DNA of 64,000 nt from Pseudomonadota bacterium (GTDB lineage: Bacteria; Pseudomonadota; Alphaproteobacteria; Caulobacterales; Caulobacteraceae), in assembly GCA_023428785.1 (NCBI GenBank), contig JAEYWU010000067.1:1-64000 (forward strand), given 5' to 3'. The translations under genes were made by a program, and so were the position numbers. Position 1 is the stretch's first letter. Each line of letters starts with the position of its first letter. The notes below the pieces were generated by a model. That model was given only the letters and a program-made list of their open reading frames with translations. It searched no databases and was not told the DNA's origin. Below are positions 25,960 through 34,224 of the stretch, one piece after another.

Positions 25960-26526
25960 CTATCGGTTGAACCAGGTCTTCATGCTGAGCATCAGGCCCG
26001 GCACGTCGTCCACGACATGGAAGGTGTCGAGGAACCAGTCGGGCGTCATGCCGGTCGAAACATTGTTGTGGAACAGGGCGATCAGGGCGTCCCAAAAGCC
26101 GTCCACATTCACGAACCAGATTGGCTTGAGGTGCAGGCTCAGCCGCCGCCAGGACATCAGCTCGATCGCCTCTTCCAGCGTGCCGATCCCGCCGGGAAGG
26201 ACCACGAAGGCCTCCGAAGCGTCGTACATCATCGACTTGCGCTCGTGCATGGTCTGGACGACCACGGTCTCGACCTCATCCAGCAGGCGCTCCTTGGCGC
26301 GCAGGAAGTCGGGCATGATCCCAAGCACCGCGCCGCCGGCCTCATGGGCCGCACGGGCCGAGGCGCCCATCAGGCCCACGCCGCCGCCGCCGTAGACCAG
26401 CCGCAGTCCCTCGGCGGCCAGCGCCTCGCCCAGTTCACGGGCCGTCTCCTCGAAGATCGGCTTGGCGCCCATGGATGAGCCGCAGAAGACGCAGACGGAG
26501 TGCAGTTCGCTCGGAGCTTCGACCAA
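25960..26526 (-). CDS. LOG family protein (TIGR00730-type nucleotide phosphoribohydrolase)
   Basis: A 188-residue Rossmann-fold protein of the LOG (lonely guy) family. The N-terminal VCVFCGSSMG and the diagnostic PGGIGTLEE motif (about residues 113-121) are intact, so catalytic activity is expected. Members release nucleobase from nucleoside 5'-monophosphates, including cytokinin ribosides; in bacteria without plant contact the role may be nucleotide or lysine-decarboxylase-like salvage, which is uncertain. It stands upstream of alr in the same orientation. Confidence 0.9.
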   Translation of the reverse strand: MVEAPSELHSVCVFCGSSMGAKPIFEETARELGEALAAEGLRLVYGGGGVGLMGASARAAHEAGGAVLGIMPDFLRAKERLLDEVETVVVQTMHERKSMMYDASEAFVVLPGGIGTLEEAIELMSWRRLSLHLKPIWFVNVDGFWDALIALFHNNVSTGMTPDWFLDTFHVVDDVPGLMLSMKTWFNR

Positions 26527-26617
26527 GACGGGGTCCCTGGATGAATCGGGACGATTTCATCCCGGGGCGAAAGCCTCTAGCAAAGCCGGACGGCAGAACC
26601 TAGCGGGGGCGCGAGAC

Positions 26618-27379
26618 ATGCGAATGAGGACGGCGATCCTGATAGCGGCCTTGGCGCTGGCGGCGTGTGGCGGTGAAGCGGCTCCGGCCGCCGACGCGAC
26701 AGAGGATGCGCCAGCCTATGCGGCGCCGCCAGTCGCGACCCACGTCGAACTGCAGGATGGTCAGGTCGTCGTCGCGGGCCGGGCCGGTCCCGGCGAGCGC
26801 GTCCGCCTGATCGAGATGGACGGCGCCGCCCACGGCGTCACCGCAGACGACCGAGGCCTGTTCGCCATTTCCCTGCCGGGCGCCTCGCCGCAGGACCGGT
26901 TGTTCAATCTGAGCGTCGAGCGGGCCGGGCAGTCAGTGTCCAGCGATGGCTGGCTGTTCTCGCCCGGCTCGGCGCCCCAAAGGGCCCTGATGTTGCGGGC
27001 GGGCGGCGCGTCGCTGCCTGTGGGGCCGGCGCCGCTGCTGGCCGTGGTCGATGTCGACGGCGGCGGCGGCGTGGCCGTGTCCGGCGTCGCATCGGCCGAT
27101 CAGTCCGTCACTGTGTCGCTGGACGGGCGCCCGGCGGCGGAAGCCCGCGCCGACAGTCAGGGGCGATGGTTCGCCGTGCTCAGCGCCGCGACGACGCCGG
27201 GGCCGCACCGGATCGCCGCCGTGGCGGGCGATCAGCGCGAGGACCGTATGGTCGATCTGACGCTCGTCCGGTCCGATGGCGCAATTTCGGCGGCCCCCAA
27301 CGACACCGGAATCCGCATCGCCTGGGCGCTGCCGGGTGGAGGCTCCCAGACAACGCTGCTGCTGCTCACAGAGCCCTGA
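26618..27379 (+). CDS. Uncharacterised lipoprotein (253 aa)
   Basis: A predicted lipoprotein: signal peptide MRMRTAILIAALALAAC with lipobox LAAC at residue 17, then a short Ala/Pro/Asp linker. The body contains two repeats of a beta-sandwich-like unit (VVVAGRAGPGERVRLIEMDG and GVAVSGVASADQSVTVSLDG), each like a bacterial Ig-like or carboxypeptidase-regulatory domain strand pattern. It is followed 55 bases later by another lipoprotein gene, the L,D-transpeptidase, so envelope function is likely. I do not recognise a named family. Confidence 0.75.
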   Translation: MRMRTAILIAALALAACGGEAAPAADATEDAPAYAAPPVATHVELQDGQVVVAGRAGPGERVRLIEMDGAAHGVTADDRGLFAISLPGASPQDRLFNLSVERAGQSVSSDGWLFSPGSAPQRALMLRAGGASLPVGPAPLLAVVDVDGGGGVAVSGVASADQSVTVSLDGRPAAEARADSQGRWFAVLSAATTPGPHRIAAVAGDQREDRMVDLTLVRSDGAISAAPNDTGIRIAWALPGGGSQTTLLLLTEP

Positions 27380-27434
27380 TCGGGGAACGGCTCTGCGTCG
27401 AAGGGCATTGTTTCGGTTCACCGTCGGAGCGCCC

Positions 27435-28484
27435 ATGAAGACCCTTTTGCCCACTCTCGCCCTCGGCCTGGCCCTCGGAACCGCGGCTTGCGGCGACGAG
27501 CGTGAAACCAGCACGCCGGAGCCTGCTCCGCCGCCGGTCGAGTCGGCGCGCCCGGCGGCGACCAATACGATCGCGGCAACCCAGATCAACAACGCGACCT
27601 TCGAGGCCCCGCCGGCCGAAGAGCCTGAGCAGACCGTGGTCCCCGCCGTCGTGCGGGTGCAGGTTCTGCTGGATAGGGCCGGCTACTCGCCCGGTGTGAC
27701 GGACGGCCGCTTTGGCGAGAACGTTCGCCATGCGATCGCCGAGTACCAGCGTCAGAATGGTCTGGCCGTTGATGGTGCGCTGACCGAAGCCCTCTATGAC
27801 CGGCTGGTTGCGGAATCGCCCGTCGATGTCGTGTCCCGCTATGTGTTGACGGCCGAGGATGTGGCCGGGCCCTTCACACCGTCCATTCCCCGTGATCTGG
27901 CGTCCCAGGCCGAGCTTGATGCGCTGGGCTACCGCTCGGCGTCTGAACTTCTGGCCGAACGCTTCCACATGGATGAGCAGTTCCTGGTCGCGCTGAACCC
28001 CGGCGTCGATTTCAGCCAGGCCGGAACCGAGATCTACATCACCAACCCGCGCCGCCAGCCGATCCAGGGTGAGGTCGCGCGCATCGAGGTGGACGCCGAA
28101 GAGCGGTCGGTGCGCGCCTATGACGAGGCGGGCACGCTTCTGGCCTTCTATCCCGCGACCATCGGATCGTCTGAGAATCCCAGCCCGTCCGGCGCAATGA
28201 CCGTCAACGGCGTCGCCCGCAATCCGACCTACACCTATGACCCGAGCCGCCTGTCGTACGCCAACGACACCATCAACCGCCGGCTAGTAGTGGCGGCGGG
28301 GCCGAACAATCCGGTCGGCTCAATCTGGATCGACCTGTCGCGCGACACCTACGGCATCCACGGCACGCCCAATCCCGACATCGTCGGCAAGAACGCCTCG
28401 AACGGCTGTGTTCGCCTGACCAACTGGGACGTGGCCCACCTGGCGGCGGCGGTCCGGCCGGGCGTGGAGGTCGAGTTCGTCTAG
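27435..28484 (+). CDS. L,D-transpeptidase (YkuD) lipoprotein with peptidoglycan-binding domain
   Basis: A 349-residue lipoprotein: signal peptide with lipobox GTAAC (about residues 15-19), a Pro/Ala linker, a PG_binding_1 domain (about 72-120; VQVLLDRAGYSPGVTDGRFG, AIAEYQRQNGL), and a YkuD catalytic domain at about 215-349 with HGTPNPDIVG and the nucleophile Cys in SNGCVRL. It should make 3-3 peptidoglycan crosslinks or attach proteins to peptidoglycan in the periplasm. Its stop shares CTAG with the convergent HIT gene. ATG 27435 is chosen for the signal peptide. Confidence 0.92.
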   Translation: MKTLLPTLALGLALGTAACGDERETSTPEPAPPPVESARPAATNTIAATQINNATFEAPPAEEPEQTVVPAVVRVQVLLDRAGYSPGVTDGRFGENVRHAIAEYQRQNGLAVDGALTEALYDRLVAESPVDVVSRYVLTAEDVAGPFTPSIPRDLASQAELDALGYRSASELLAERFHMDEQFLVALNPGVDFSQAGTEIYITNPRRQPIQGEVARIEVDAEERSVRAYDEAGTLLAFYPATIGSSENPSPSGAMTVNGVARNPTYTYDPSRLSYANDTINRRLVVAAGPNNPVGSIWIDLSRDTYGIHGTPNPDIVGKNASNGCVRLTNWDVAHLAAAVRPGVEVEFV

Positions 28485-28915
28485 AGGGCGGCCGAGATGC
28501 GGGCGGCGGTCGCCTTGAGTTCGTCGGTGTCCGCCATACCGCCCTGGCCGTGTCCGCCCAGCGGCCGCCCCGCCCAGCGCGGGATCACGTGCAGGTGCAG
28601 ATGAAAGACGGTCTGGCCGCCGGCTGACCCGTTGAACTGCATCAGCGACACGCCTTCGCAGCCGAGCGCCTCGGGCTGGACGCGGGCGATCGTCTGGGCC
28701 GCCAGGATCAGGTCCTGGAGAACCTCCGGCTCGGCCTCCAGCAGGTTACGGGCCCGCGAGACCTTGGAGATCACCAGCACGTGCCCCTCGGACTGCGGGA
28801 AGACATCCATGAACGCCAGCACCCGGTCGTCCTCCATCACCTTCACGCAGGGCAGTTCGCCGCGCAGGATCTTGGCGAAGACATTGTCGTGGTCGTAGGC
28901 GCCGGTCAGGCTCAT
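28481..28915 (-). CDS. HIT family hydrolase (HinT-like)
   Basis: A 144-residue histidine-triad protein that probably hydrolyses nucleoside phosphoramidates or dinucleoside polyphosphates. The motif FHLHLHVIPRW (about 97-107) contains the three active-site His residues, and the N-terminal VFAKILRGELPC is typical for HinT-like members. It lies between the L,D-transpeptidase gene (convergent, CTAG overlap) and the DUF4287 gene (divergent, 38 bases). No pathway link is visible from neighbours. Confidence 0.92.
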   Translation of the reverse strand: MSLTGAYDHDNVFAKILRGELPCVKVMEDDRVLAFMDVFPQSEGHVLVISKVSRARNLLEAEPEVLQDLILAAQTIARVQPEALGCEGVSLMQFNGSAGGQTVFHLHLHVIPRWAGRPLGGHGQGGMADTDELKATAARISAAL

Positions 28916-28953
28916 GCTATCGTTCCTGAAGAGAGACGACGGAGGTTTGGCCG

Positions 28954-29550
28954 ATGGAAGCGGGGGCTGGCAAGGCCGCGGCCGGCATGACGGAGCGCCA
29001 GAAGAAGTGGTTCGCCACCGTCCAGGCCAATCTGGAGGCCCAGACCGGCAGGCCGATCGCCGAATGGGTCGAGATCATGACGACCTGCCCGGAGACCACG
29101 CGCGGCAAGCAGACGGCCTGGCTCAAGGCGCGCCACGGCATCGGTGTGAACCACGCGGCCTTTATTCTGTCCCAGGCCGAGACCGGAACTGGACCCGACT
29201 GGGACGATCCAGACGGCCTGCGGGCCCAACTCTGGAAGGACCCGGCCAGCGAGGCCATCCTCGTAGCGATCGAGGCGGTGGCGGCCGAGGTTTCCGACGT
29301 CGTGACCGGCCAGCGCAAGGCCTTCACCAGCTTCTCGCGCGACGTCCAGTTCGCGGCCATACGGCCTCTCAAGGGTGGCGGCGCGCTCATCGGCTTCAAG
29401 CTTGAGCCCGGGCAGTCCGTGCGCCTGTCGGCTCCGGCCCGGCGGGAGAGCTGGTCTGAGCGGCTGATATCGACAATCAGCCTGTCGGCGCCGGCCGATG
29501 TCGACGACGAGGTCCGCCGTCTGTTCGCCCTGGCGGCCGAGCGCGGCTAG
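28954..29550 (+). CDS. DUF4287 domain protein
   Basis: A 198-residue soluble protein. Residues about 12-80 form the DUF4287 domain (TERQKKWFATVQANLEAQTGRP, HGIGVNHAAFIL). The C-terminal half (AFTSFSRDVQFAAIRPLKGGGALIGFKL) is typical of the DUF5655-like partner seen with DUF4287 and binds nothing known. GGAGG before ATG 28954 is a good ribosome site. An internal ATG at residue 12 (MTERQKKW) is an alternative start. These proteins are widespread in bacteria without a described function. Confidence 0.8.
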   Translation: MEAGAGKAAAGMTERQKKWFATVQANLEAQTGRPIAEWVEIMTTCPETTRGKQTAWLKARHGIGVNHAAFILSQAETGTGPDWDDPDGLRAQLWKDPASEAILVAIEAVAAEVSDVVTGQRKAFTSFSRDVQFAAIRPLKGGGALIGFKLEPGQSVRLSAPARRESWSERLISTISLSAPADVDDEVRRLFALAAERG

Positions 29551-29590
29551 GCGTCTGGTCCTCGGCGACGAATTTGCGGATAAGGGCGCC

Positions 29591-29986
29591 ATGAACGCGC
29601 GCATTGACTGGCCGGAACTCTTCTTCTCGTCCTCGGGACGGGTCGGCAGGCTGCCGTTCCTGCTGGCCGCGGTCAGCCTGGTGGTGATGCTCGCCCTCTA
29701 TCAGTCGGCGCTGGGCGGCAACGTCTTCACCGGCGTCTTCGCCTATCCGTTGCTGTTCTTCTCGGGCGCCTGCGTGCTGTCAAAGCGCCTGCACGACCGG
29801 GGCCGATCGGGCTGGTGGACGGCCGTGATCCTGTTCGCCTTCATCATGGTCTGGCCGCACCCCGAAGGGGTGCTCGACATGCTCGGCGTAGCGGTCGTGC
29901 TCTGGGCGATCGTGGAACTGGGCCTGATGCCGTCTGAACAGGGGGCCAACCGCTTCGGCCCCAACCCGATGCGCGCTCTGATCTAG
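29591..29986 (+). CDS. DUF805 family membrane protein
   Basis: A 131-residue membrane protein of the DUF805 family: N-terminal [16 protein letters not shown], then [12 protein letters not shown] as the hallmark loop, with about four hydrophobic segments (20-40, 48-66, 75-92 and 95-115). The tail [16 protein letters not shown] is also typical. Function is unknown. It ends in a CTAG stop shared with the convergent lipB gene, leaving no intergenic space. Confidence 0.88.
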   Translation: MNARIDWPELFFSSSGRVGRLPFLLAAVSLVVMLALYQSALGGNVFTGVFAYPLLFFSGACVLSKRLHDRGRSGWWTAVILFAFIMVWPHPEGVLDMLGVAVVLWAIVELGLMPSEQGANRFGPNPMRALI

Positions 29987-30684
29987 ACAGGCGGTTCGGT
30001 GGCCTCGACCGGCCCGAACACATCCTGGAAGGACGACCGCAGCGCTTCGTCAGCCTCATCCATCGTCACGGGGCGTCCCAGATCAACCAGGCTGGTCACC
30101 CCGTGCTCGCGGATGCCGCAGGGCACGATGCCCGAGAAGTGCGACAGGTCCGGCTCCACATTGACACTGACGCCATGGAAGCTGACCCATCGGCGCACCT
30201 TCACCCCGATCGCGGCGATCTTGTCCTCGCGGACCTGGCCGTCCTCGCGCCGCTCGACCCACACGCCGACGCGGCCATCGCGGGGACCGGAATCAACATT
30301 GAACACGGATAGCGACTGGACGATCCAAGTCTCCAGACCGCGTACAAAGCGGCGGATGTCGCGGCCGCGCCGGTTCAGGTCCAGCATCACATAGGCCACC
30401 CGCTGACCCGGCCCGTGATAGGTGAACTGTCCACCCCGACCGGTCTCGAAGACGGGAATGTCGCCGGGCGTCAGCAAATCCTCGGCCTTGGCCGAGACGC
30501 CCGCGGTATAGAGCGGCGGGTGCTCCAGCAACCAGATCAGCTCGCCCGCAGACCCTTCTGCAATCGCGGCGGCGCGCGTCTCCATCGCCTCGACGGCCTG
30601 GGGGTAGGGGACTAGGCTGCGCGACACCGCCCAGCCGGCGGTCAGGCCGTCGTCGCGCCGCAGAATGTCGAGGCCATCGGTCAT
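29983..30684 (-). CDS. lipB: Octanoyltransferase LipB
   Basis: Transfers octanoyl from acyl carrier protein to lipoyl domains, the first step of lipoate synthesis. The 233-residue product has the [16 protein letters not shown] motif (about 78-93), the catalytic Lys in [12 protein letters not shown] (about 150) and the nucleophile Cys in [14 protein letters not shown] (about 186). ATG 30684 (MTDGLDIL) is preferred; an upstream ATG would add 12 residues that look non-homologous. It is divergent from the FliN-like gene with a 109-base spacer. Confidence 0.93.
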   Translation of the reverse strand: MTDGLDILRRDDGLTAGWAVSRSLVPYPQAVEAMETRAAAIAEGSAGELIWLLEHPPLYTAGVSAKAEDLLTPGDIPVFETGRGGQFTYHGPGQRVAYVMLDLNRRGRDIRRFVRGLETWIVQSLSVFNVDSGPRDGRVGVWVERREDGQVREDKIAAIGVKVRRWVSFHGVSVNVEPDLSHFSGIVPCGIREHGVTSLVDLGRPVTMDEADEALRSSFQDVFGPVEATEPPV

Positions 30685-30729
30685 GGCGCCGCAATTGGCC
30701 CCTCGAACGCGGCCTCGCAAGCGCCCCGC

Positions 30730-30744
30730 TTAACGCGTCGTCAA
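30730..30744 (+). promoter_or_regulatory. Near-consensus CtrA box upstream of the FliN-like gene
   Basis: TTAA-CGCGTCG-TCAA fits the TTAA-N7-TTAA binding site of the cell-cycle regulator CtrA with one mismatch. It lies 49 bases upstream of the GTG start of the FliN-like gene, a suitable position. CtrA controls many flagellar genes in Caulobacterales. With one mismatch in a GC-rich spacer, this is a candidate only. Confidence 0.4.
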
Positions 30745-30793
30745 GCATGATCCGGCCATCTTGGCCGCCTAGTTCGCGCGTCGAGGGGTTCGG

Positions 30794-31078
30794 GTGTCAC
30801 TTACGCTCCCAGCTGAAAAGGGGGTCAGCCAGCAGGTCGCGGCCGTAAAGGTCGAGATCTCGGTGGTGCTCGGCCGGTCGAATATCCCCATGCAGAGCCT
30901 TCTGCGCATGGGCCGCGGCGCCGTGATTCCGCTGGACGCCCACGAGGGTGACGAGGTCTGGATTCTGGCCAACAACCATCCGGTTGCCCGTGGCGAGATT
31001 TCGATTTCCGAGGACCGCATCGCCATCGTCGTCACCGGCCCGGCCAACGTCTATGACTTCATGGCGGGCGCTGCGTAG
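30794..31078 (+). CDS. FliN/FliM-family motor switch protein (solitary SpoA-domain protein)
   Basis: A 94-residue protein that is essentially one SpoA (surface presentation of antigens) domain, the core of FliN: VEISVVLGRSNIPMQSLLRMGRGAVIPLD at about 20-50, then the conserved NNHPVARGE and the terminal strand IAIVVTG. FliN forms the C-ring of the flagellar switch. No other flagellar gene is in the window, so this is outside the usual fliFG-fliN cluster and may be a second, accessory FliN. The GTG start follows the CtrA-like box. The gene ends 63 bases before tRNA-Leu. Confidence 0.85.
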   Translation: MSLTLPAEKGVSQQVAAVKVEISVVLGRSNIPMQSLLRMGRGAVIPLDAHEGDEVWILANNHPVARGEISISEDRIAIVVTGPANVYDFMAGAA

Positions 31079-31141
31079 TTTTCCGCGCCAGCCTCTTTTC
31101 ATTCCGCCCCGCCTCCGCTATCTCCCCGCGCTCCGATGCGA

Positions 31142-31228
31142 GCGGTCGTGGCGGAATTGGTAGACGCGCAGCGTTGAGGTCGCTGTTCCCTAACCGGAGT
31201 GGAAGTTCGAGTCTTCTCGACCGCACCA
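31142..31228 (+). tRNA. tRNA-Leu (GAG)
   Basis: An 87-base tRNA with a 7-base-pair acceptor stem (GCGGTCG / CGACCGC), encoded ACCA end, anticodon stem CAGCG / CGCTG and loop TTGAGGT giving anticodon GAG. The long variable arm of leucine tRNAs lies between the anticodon and T arms. GCTATCTC at 31117-31124 resembles a Caulobacter-type -10 element and could be its promoter. Confidence 0.95.
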
Positions 31229-31283
31229 TCGAGAATCGGCGTTTGATGCGCTGATCGCCTGAAAGGCCAGGAGGGAGGCGAGC

Positions 31284-32696
31284 ATGTCCAGCGACGCCAC
31301 CCAACTGACCGAGGCCGAAGCCGCCCAACTGCTGGAAGATCTGGCGCTGGGTGAGGACTACGCCCTCACGTCCGACTATGTGGAAATGGTCATCGACGCG
31401 GCCGACCGCGGCGACGGCATGCGGCTGCGCGAGCTGATCTCGGCGCTGCACCCCGCCGACGTGGCCGATCTGCTGGGCTTCCTGTCCGCCGAGCATCGCG
31501 ACGAAGTCGTGCCCTGGCTGCCGCCGGACCTTCTGGCCGAGACCCTTCCTGAGCTGGACGACGGCGTCCGCGAGGACGTGCTGGAGAGCATCGACCCCGG
31601 CGCCCTGGCCGAGGCCCTGCAGGAGCTTGATTCGGATGACGCCACCGGCATCGTCGAGGACCTCGAGGACGACCAGCGCCGCGCCGTCCTGGCCGCCATG
31701 CCGGAGGCCGAGCGCGCCGGCATCGAGAACGCGCTGCTCTATGCCGAGGATTCCGCCGGCCGCCTGATGCAGCGCGAGGTGATGGCCGCGCCCCAGTTCT
31801 GGTCGGTCGGCCACGCCATCGACCACATGCGTGGCCAGGCCGATGATCTGCCCGAGCTGTTCTTCGACATCTACGTCGTCGATCCAAGCCAGCGGCCGGT
31901 CGGCGCCATTCCCGTTTCGGGCCTGCTTCGCGCCGCCCGCGAGGTCCTCCTGACCGACCTGATGGAGCCGATCACCGAGATCGCCGTCGATACGGAGCAG
32001 GAAGAGGTCGCCTACATCTTTGAAAAGTACCACCTGATCTCGGCGCCCGTGATCGACAAGGGCGGCCGGCTGGTCGGCCAGATCACCGTCGACGACATCG
32101 TCAACATCATCCAGGAAGAGAACCAGGAAGACATGCTGGCCCTGGCCGGCGTGACCGACGCAGGCCGCGACGCCGACGTGGCAGAGGTTGTCCGCTCACG
32201 CATCCCCTGGCTGGTGGTCAATCTGGGCACGGCGCTCGTCGCCTCGATGGTGATCGGCTTCTTCCAGGCCGAAATCCAGCAGCTGGTGGCCTTGGCGGTC
32301 CTGATGCCGGTGGTGGCCTCCATCGGCGGCAACGCCGGCACCCAGGCCCTGACCGTCTCGGTGCGGGCCCTGGCCATGCGCGAGCTTTCGGCGGCCAACG
32401 CCTGGCGGATACTGCGCCGCGAGATCGCCGTAGGCCTATTGAACGGGACGGCCATAGCGGCGCTTCTGGCCGGGGTGACCTGGCTGTGGCAGCGCGATGT
32501 GATGCTCTCGACCGTCATCGGCTCGGCGGTGGTGATCAACCTGTTCGCTGCGGCCCTGGCCGGAACCCTGGCCCCGCTGGCGCTGGATCGCCTGGGCCGC
32601 GACCCGGCCGTCGCCTCGCCGGTCTTTGTCAGCTGGGTGACGGACACCATCGGTTTTCTGGCCTTCCTTGGCCTGGCGGCCTTGATCCTTCTCTAG
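31284..32696 (+). CDS. mgtE: Magnesium transporter MgtE
   Basis: A 470-residue Mg2+ channel. The acidic N-terminal helical MgtE domain (about 35-150; HPADVADLLGFL), two CBS domains (about 155-280) that sense cytosolic Mg2+, and five membrane helices (about 305-470) are all in order. The pore-region sequence GGNAGTQAL near residue 350 is intact. GGAGGG stands about 9 bases before ATG 31284. It follows tRNA-Leu and ends 93 bases before spmX. Confidence 0.95.
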   Translation: MSSDATQLTEAEAAQLLEDLALGEDYALTSDYVEMVIDAADRGDGMRLRELISALHPADVADLLGFLSAEHRDEVVPWLPPDLLAETLPELDDGVREDVLESIDPGALAEALQELDSDDATGIVEDLEDDQRRAVLAAMPEAERAGIENALLYAEDSAGRLMQREVMAAPQFWSVGHAIDHMRGQADDLPELFFDIYVVDPSQRPVGAIPVSGLLRAAREVLLTDLMEPITEIAVDTEQEEVAYIFEKYHLISAPVIDKGGRLVGQITVDDIVNIIQEENQEDMLALAGVTDAGRDADVAEVVRSRIPWLVVNLGTALVASMVIGFFQAEIQQLVALAVLMPVVASIGGNAGTQALTVSVRALAMRELSAANAWRILRREIAVGLLNGTAIAALLAGVTWLWQRDVMLSTVIGSAVVINLFAAALAGTLAPLALDRLGRDPAVASPVFVSWVTDTIGFLAFLGLAALILL

Positions 32697-32717
32697 ACAT
32701 GCTGCCTTTGGTGGCTG

Positions 32718-32733
32718 CGGCCCGGCGCTTGCT
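32718..32733 (+). promoter_or_regulatory. Candidate sigma-54 promoter of spmX
   Basis: CGGCCCG-GCGC-TTGCT fits the sigma-54 -24/-12 pattern TGGCACG-N4-TTGC(A/T) with the invariant GG and GC at the right spacing. It ends 56 bases before the spmX start. In Caulobacter crescentus spmX expression is known to depend on the sigma-54 activator TacA, which makes the match meaningful. No TacA site could be read by eye. Confidence 0.5.
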
Positions 32734-32789
32734 GGTTCGCTTTCGGGGCGAGCCGTCTTGTCCCGGAATGGGTCACCCGTAGGTACGAC

Positions 32790-34184
32790 ATGCAGTCGCG
32801 TTCGAAGATGTCTCGCGAAGGACTGGAGCTTCTCAAGAGCTTCGAGGGCCTGCGCCTGACCGCTGCGCAGCTGTCCGACGGCCGCTGGACCATGGGTCAT
32901 GGTCACACCCAGTACGCCCGCGAGGGCGCGGTCATCACCGAGGCCGACGCCGAGGCTCTGCTGCTCTACGACCTGATCCCGGTCCAGGCTGCGGTCAACG
33001 AAGCCGTCACCGTCGAGATTTCCCAGAACCAGTTCGACGCCCTAGTCTGTTTCGCCTTCAACGTGGGCGTCGACGCCTTCCGTAATTCCGAGGTCCTGAC
33101 CCGGGTCAATCAGGAGCGGATGACCGAGGCCGCCCTGGCCATGGCCATCTGGCGGGCAGGCGCTTTCGACGGTCGCCGCATCGTCCTGGACGCCCTGGTG
33201 CGCCGCCGTTCGGCGGAAGAGGCCCTGATGCTGGGCCGTGCGGCGCCGCCGTCGCCGAGCGACCTGGTGCGTCCCGAGGTGGACCCGGTCGCCCAGGCCG
33301 CCTTGCCGGTGAGTCGTCCCGCCGACCTTCAGGTGGACTTCGACAAGCCCGTCGCAGAGGTCGCAATCACCGAACACCCGGAATCGGTGACCGCCGAGCC
33401 GGATGCGGCGCCTGAACCTGCCAGTGAAACGGTGAGCCCGGACACCGCGCCAGTCGAGCCGACGCCGGACACTGTGACGGCGGTCGAAGCCGATGAGACC
33501 GCGATTTCTGAGGCTGAAGTCTCCGAGGTCGAAGCGATCGCACCCGAGGCCTCCGAACCGGCGCCGGTCGAGTTCGCACCCAGCGAGCCTGGCCCCGTCG
33601 AGCAGACCGTCGTTCTCGAGGCCACGGTCTCGACCCGCATCTATGCGACCTATCCCTTGGCCGCCTTCGCCCCGGTCACGGCGGCCGAGCCGGTGCAGGA
33701 CGAGGCGGCGCCGCTGGACCTCGCGTCCGATGTCGTCCCGGCGGTCAGCTCCGACCTGTCCGAGCCGCCGCTGGTCCTGGTCCTGTCGCCGCCGCCCGAG
33801 GTCATCGAACCCGCGCCGTCCCGCACGGCCGGCTATGAGGCTGCGCCGGAGCCCGCCGAGGGACAGGCCGCGCTCTTTGAAGAGACGCCGGCCGCGCCGG
33901 TCGAGGATGGCGGCGTGATCTTCTACGAGCCCCTGGCCGAGGCTCCGTCCGGACTGTCGCGCTGGAGTGACGCCACCGCCCTGGTGATGACCGGCGCAGT
34001 GGGCCTGTCGGCCTTCGGCTTCGGCGTGGCGGGCTTCCACCTGGCCAACCAGAACCCTGTGCCCGCAGGCATGTTCGACGAGAAGTCGGCCATTGCCTGG
34101 GTGCTGGTGGGGATCGGCACGATCTTTGTCGGCATCACCGCCTACAACCTCTTCAAGCGGTTCGGGCTGGACGACGCAGAGTAG
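32790..34184 (+). CDS. spmX: Polar localisation factor SpmX (lysozyme-like, two C-terminal TM helices)
   Basis: In Caulobacter, SpmX gathers at the stalked pole and localises and stimulates the kinase DivJ. The 464-residue product has the known SpmX plan: an N-terminal GH24 lysozyme-like domain (about 1-150), a long Pro/Glu/Val-rich linker (about 155-385), and two C-terminal membrane helices (about 396-418 and 433-456). Glu19 (SFEGLRL) matches the lysozyme general acid; Thr40 is in GHGHT. The usual catalytic Asp position holds Leu28 (AAQLSDGRW), as in the remodelled non-hydrolytic SpmX domain. There is no signal peptide, as expected. Confidence 0.9.
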   Translation: MQSRSKMSREGLELLKSFEGLRLTAAQLSDGRWTMGHGHTQYAREGAVITEADAEALLLYDLIPVQAAVNEAVTVEISQNQFDALVCFAFNVGVDAFRNSEVLTRVNQERMTEAALAMAIWRAGAFDGRRIVLDALVRRRSAEEALMLGRAAPPSPSDLVRPEVDPVAQAALPVSRPADLQVDFDKPVAEVAITEHPESVTAEPDAAPEPASETVSPDTAPVEPTPDTVTAVEADETAISEAEVSEVEAIAPEASEPAPVEFAPSEPGPVEQTVVLEATVSTRIYATYPLAAFAPVTAAEPVQDEAAPLDLASDVVPAVSSDLSEPPLVLVLSPPPEVIEPAPSRTAGYEAAPEPAEGQAALFEETPAAPVEDGGVIFYEPLAEAPSGLSRWSDATALVMTGAVGLSAFGFGVAGFHLANQNPVPAGMFDEKSAIAWVLVGIGTIFVGITAYNLFKRFGLDDAE

Positions 34185-34224
34185 TCGCTTTGCGCCGGTG
34201 GCGTGGCGGTGCTAACCCGCCGCC

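Noticed and set aside
30696..30710. A second sigma-54-like match (TGGCCCC-TCGA-ACGC) before the FliN-like gene
   Set aside because: The -12 half is poor (ACGC for TTGC) and the spacing to the start is long; the CtrA-like box is a better explanation.
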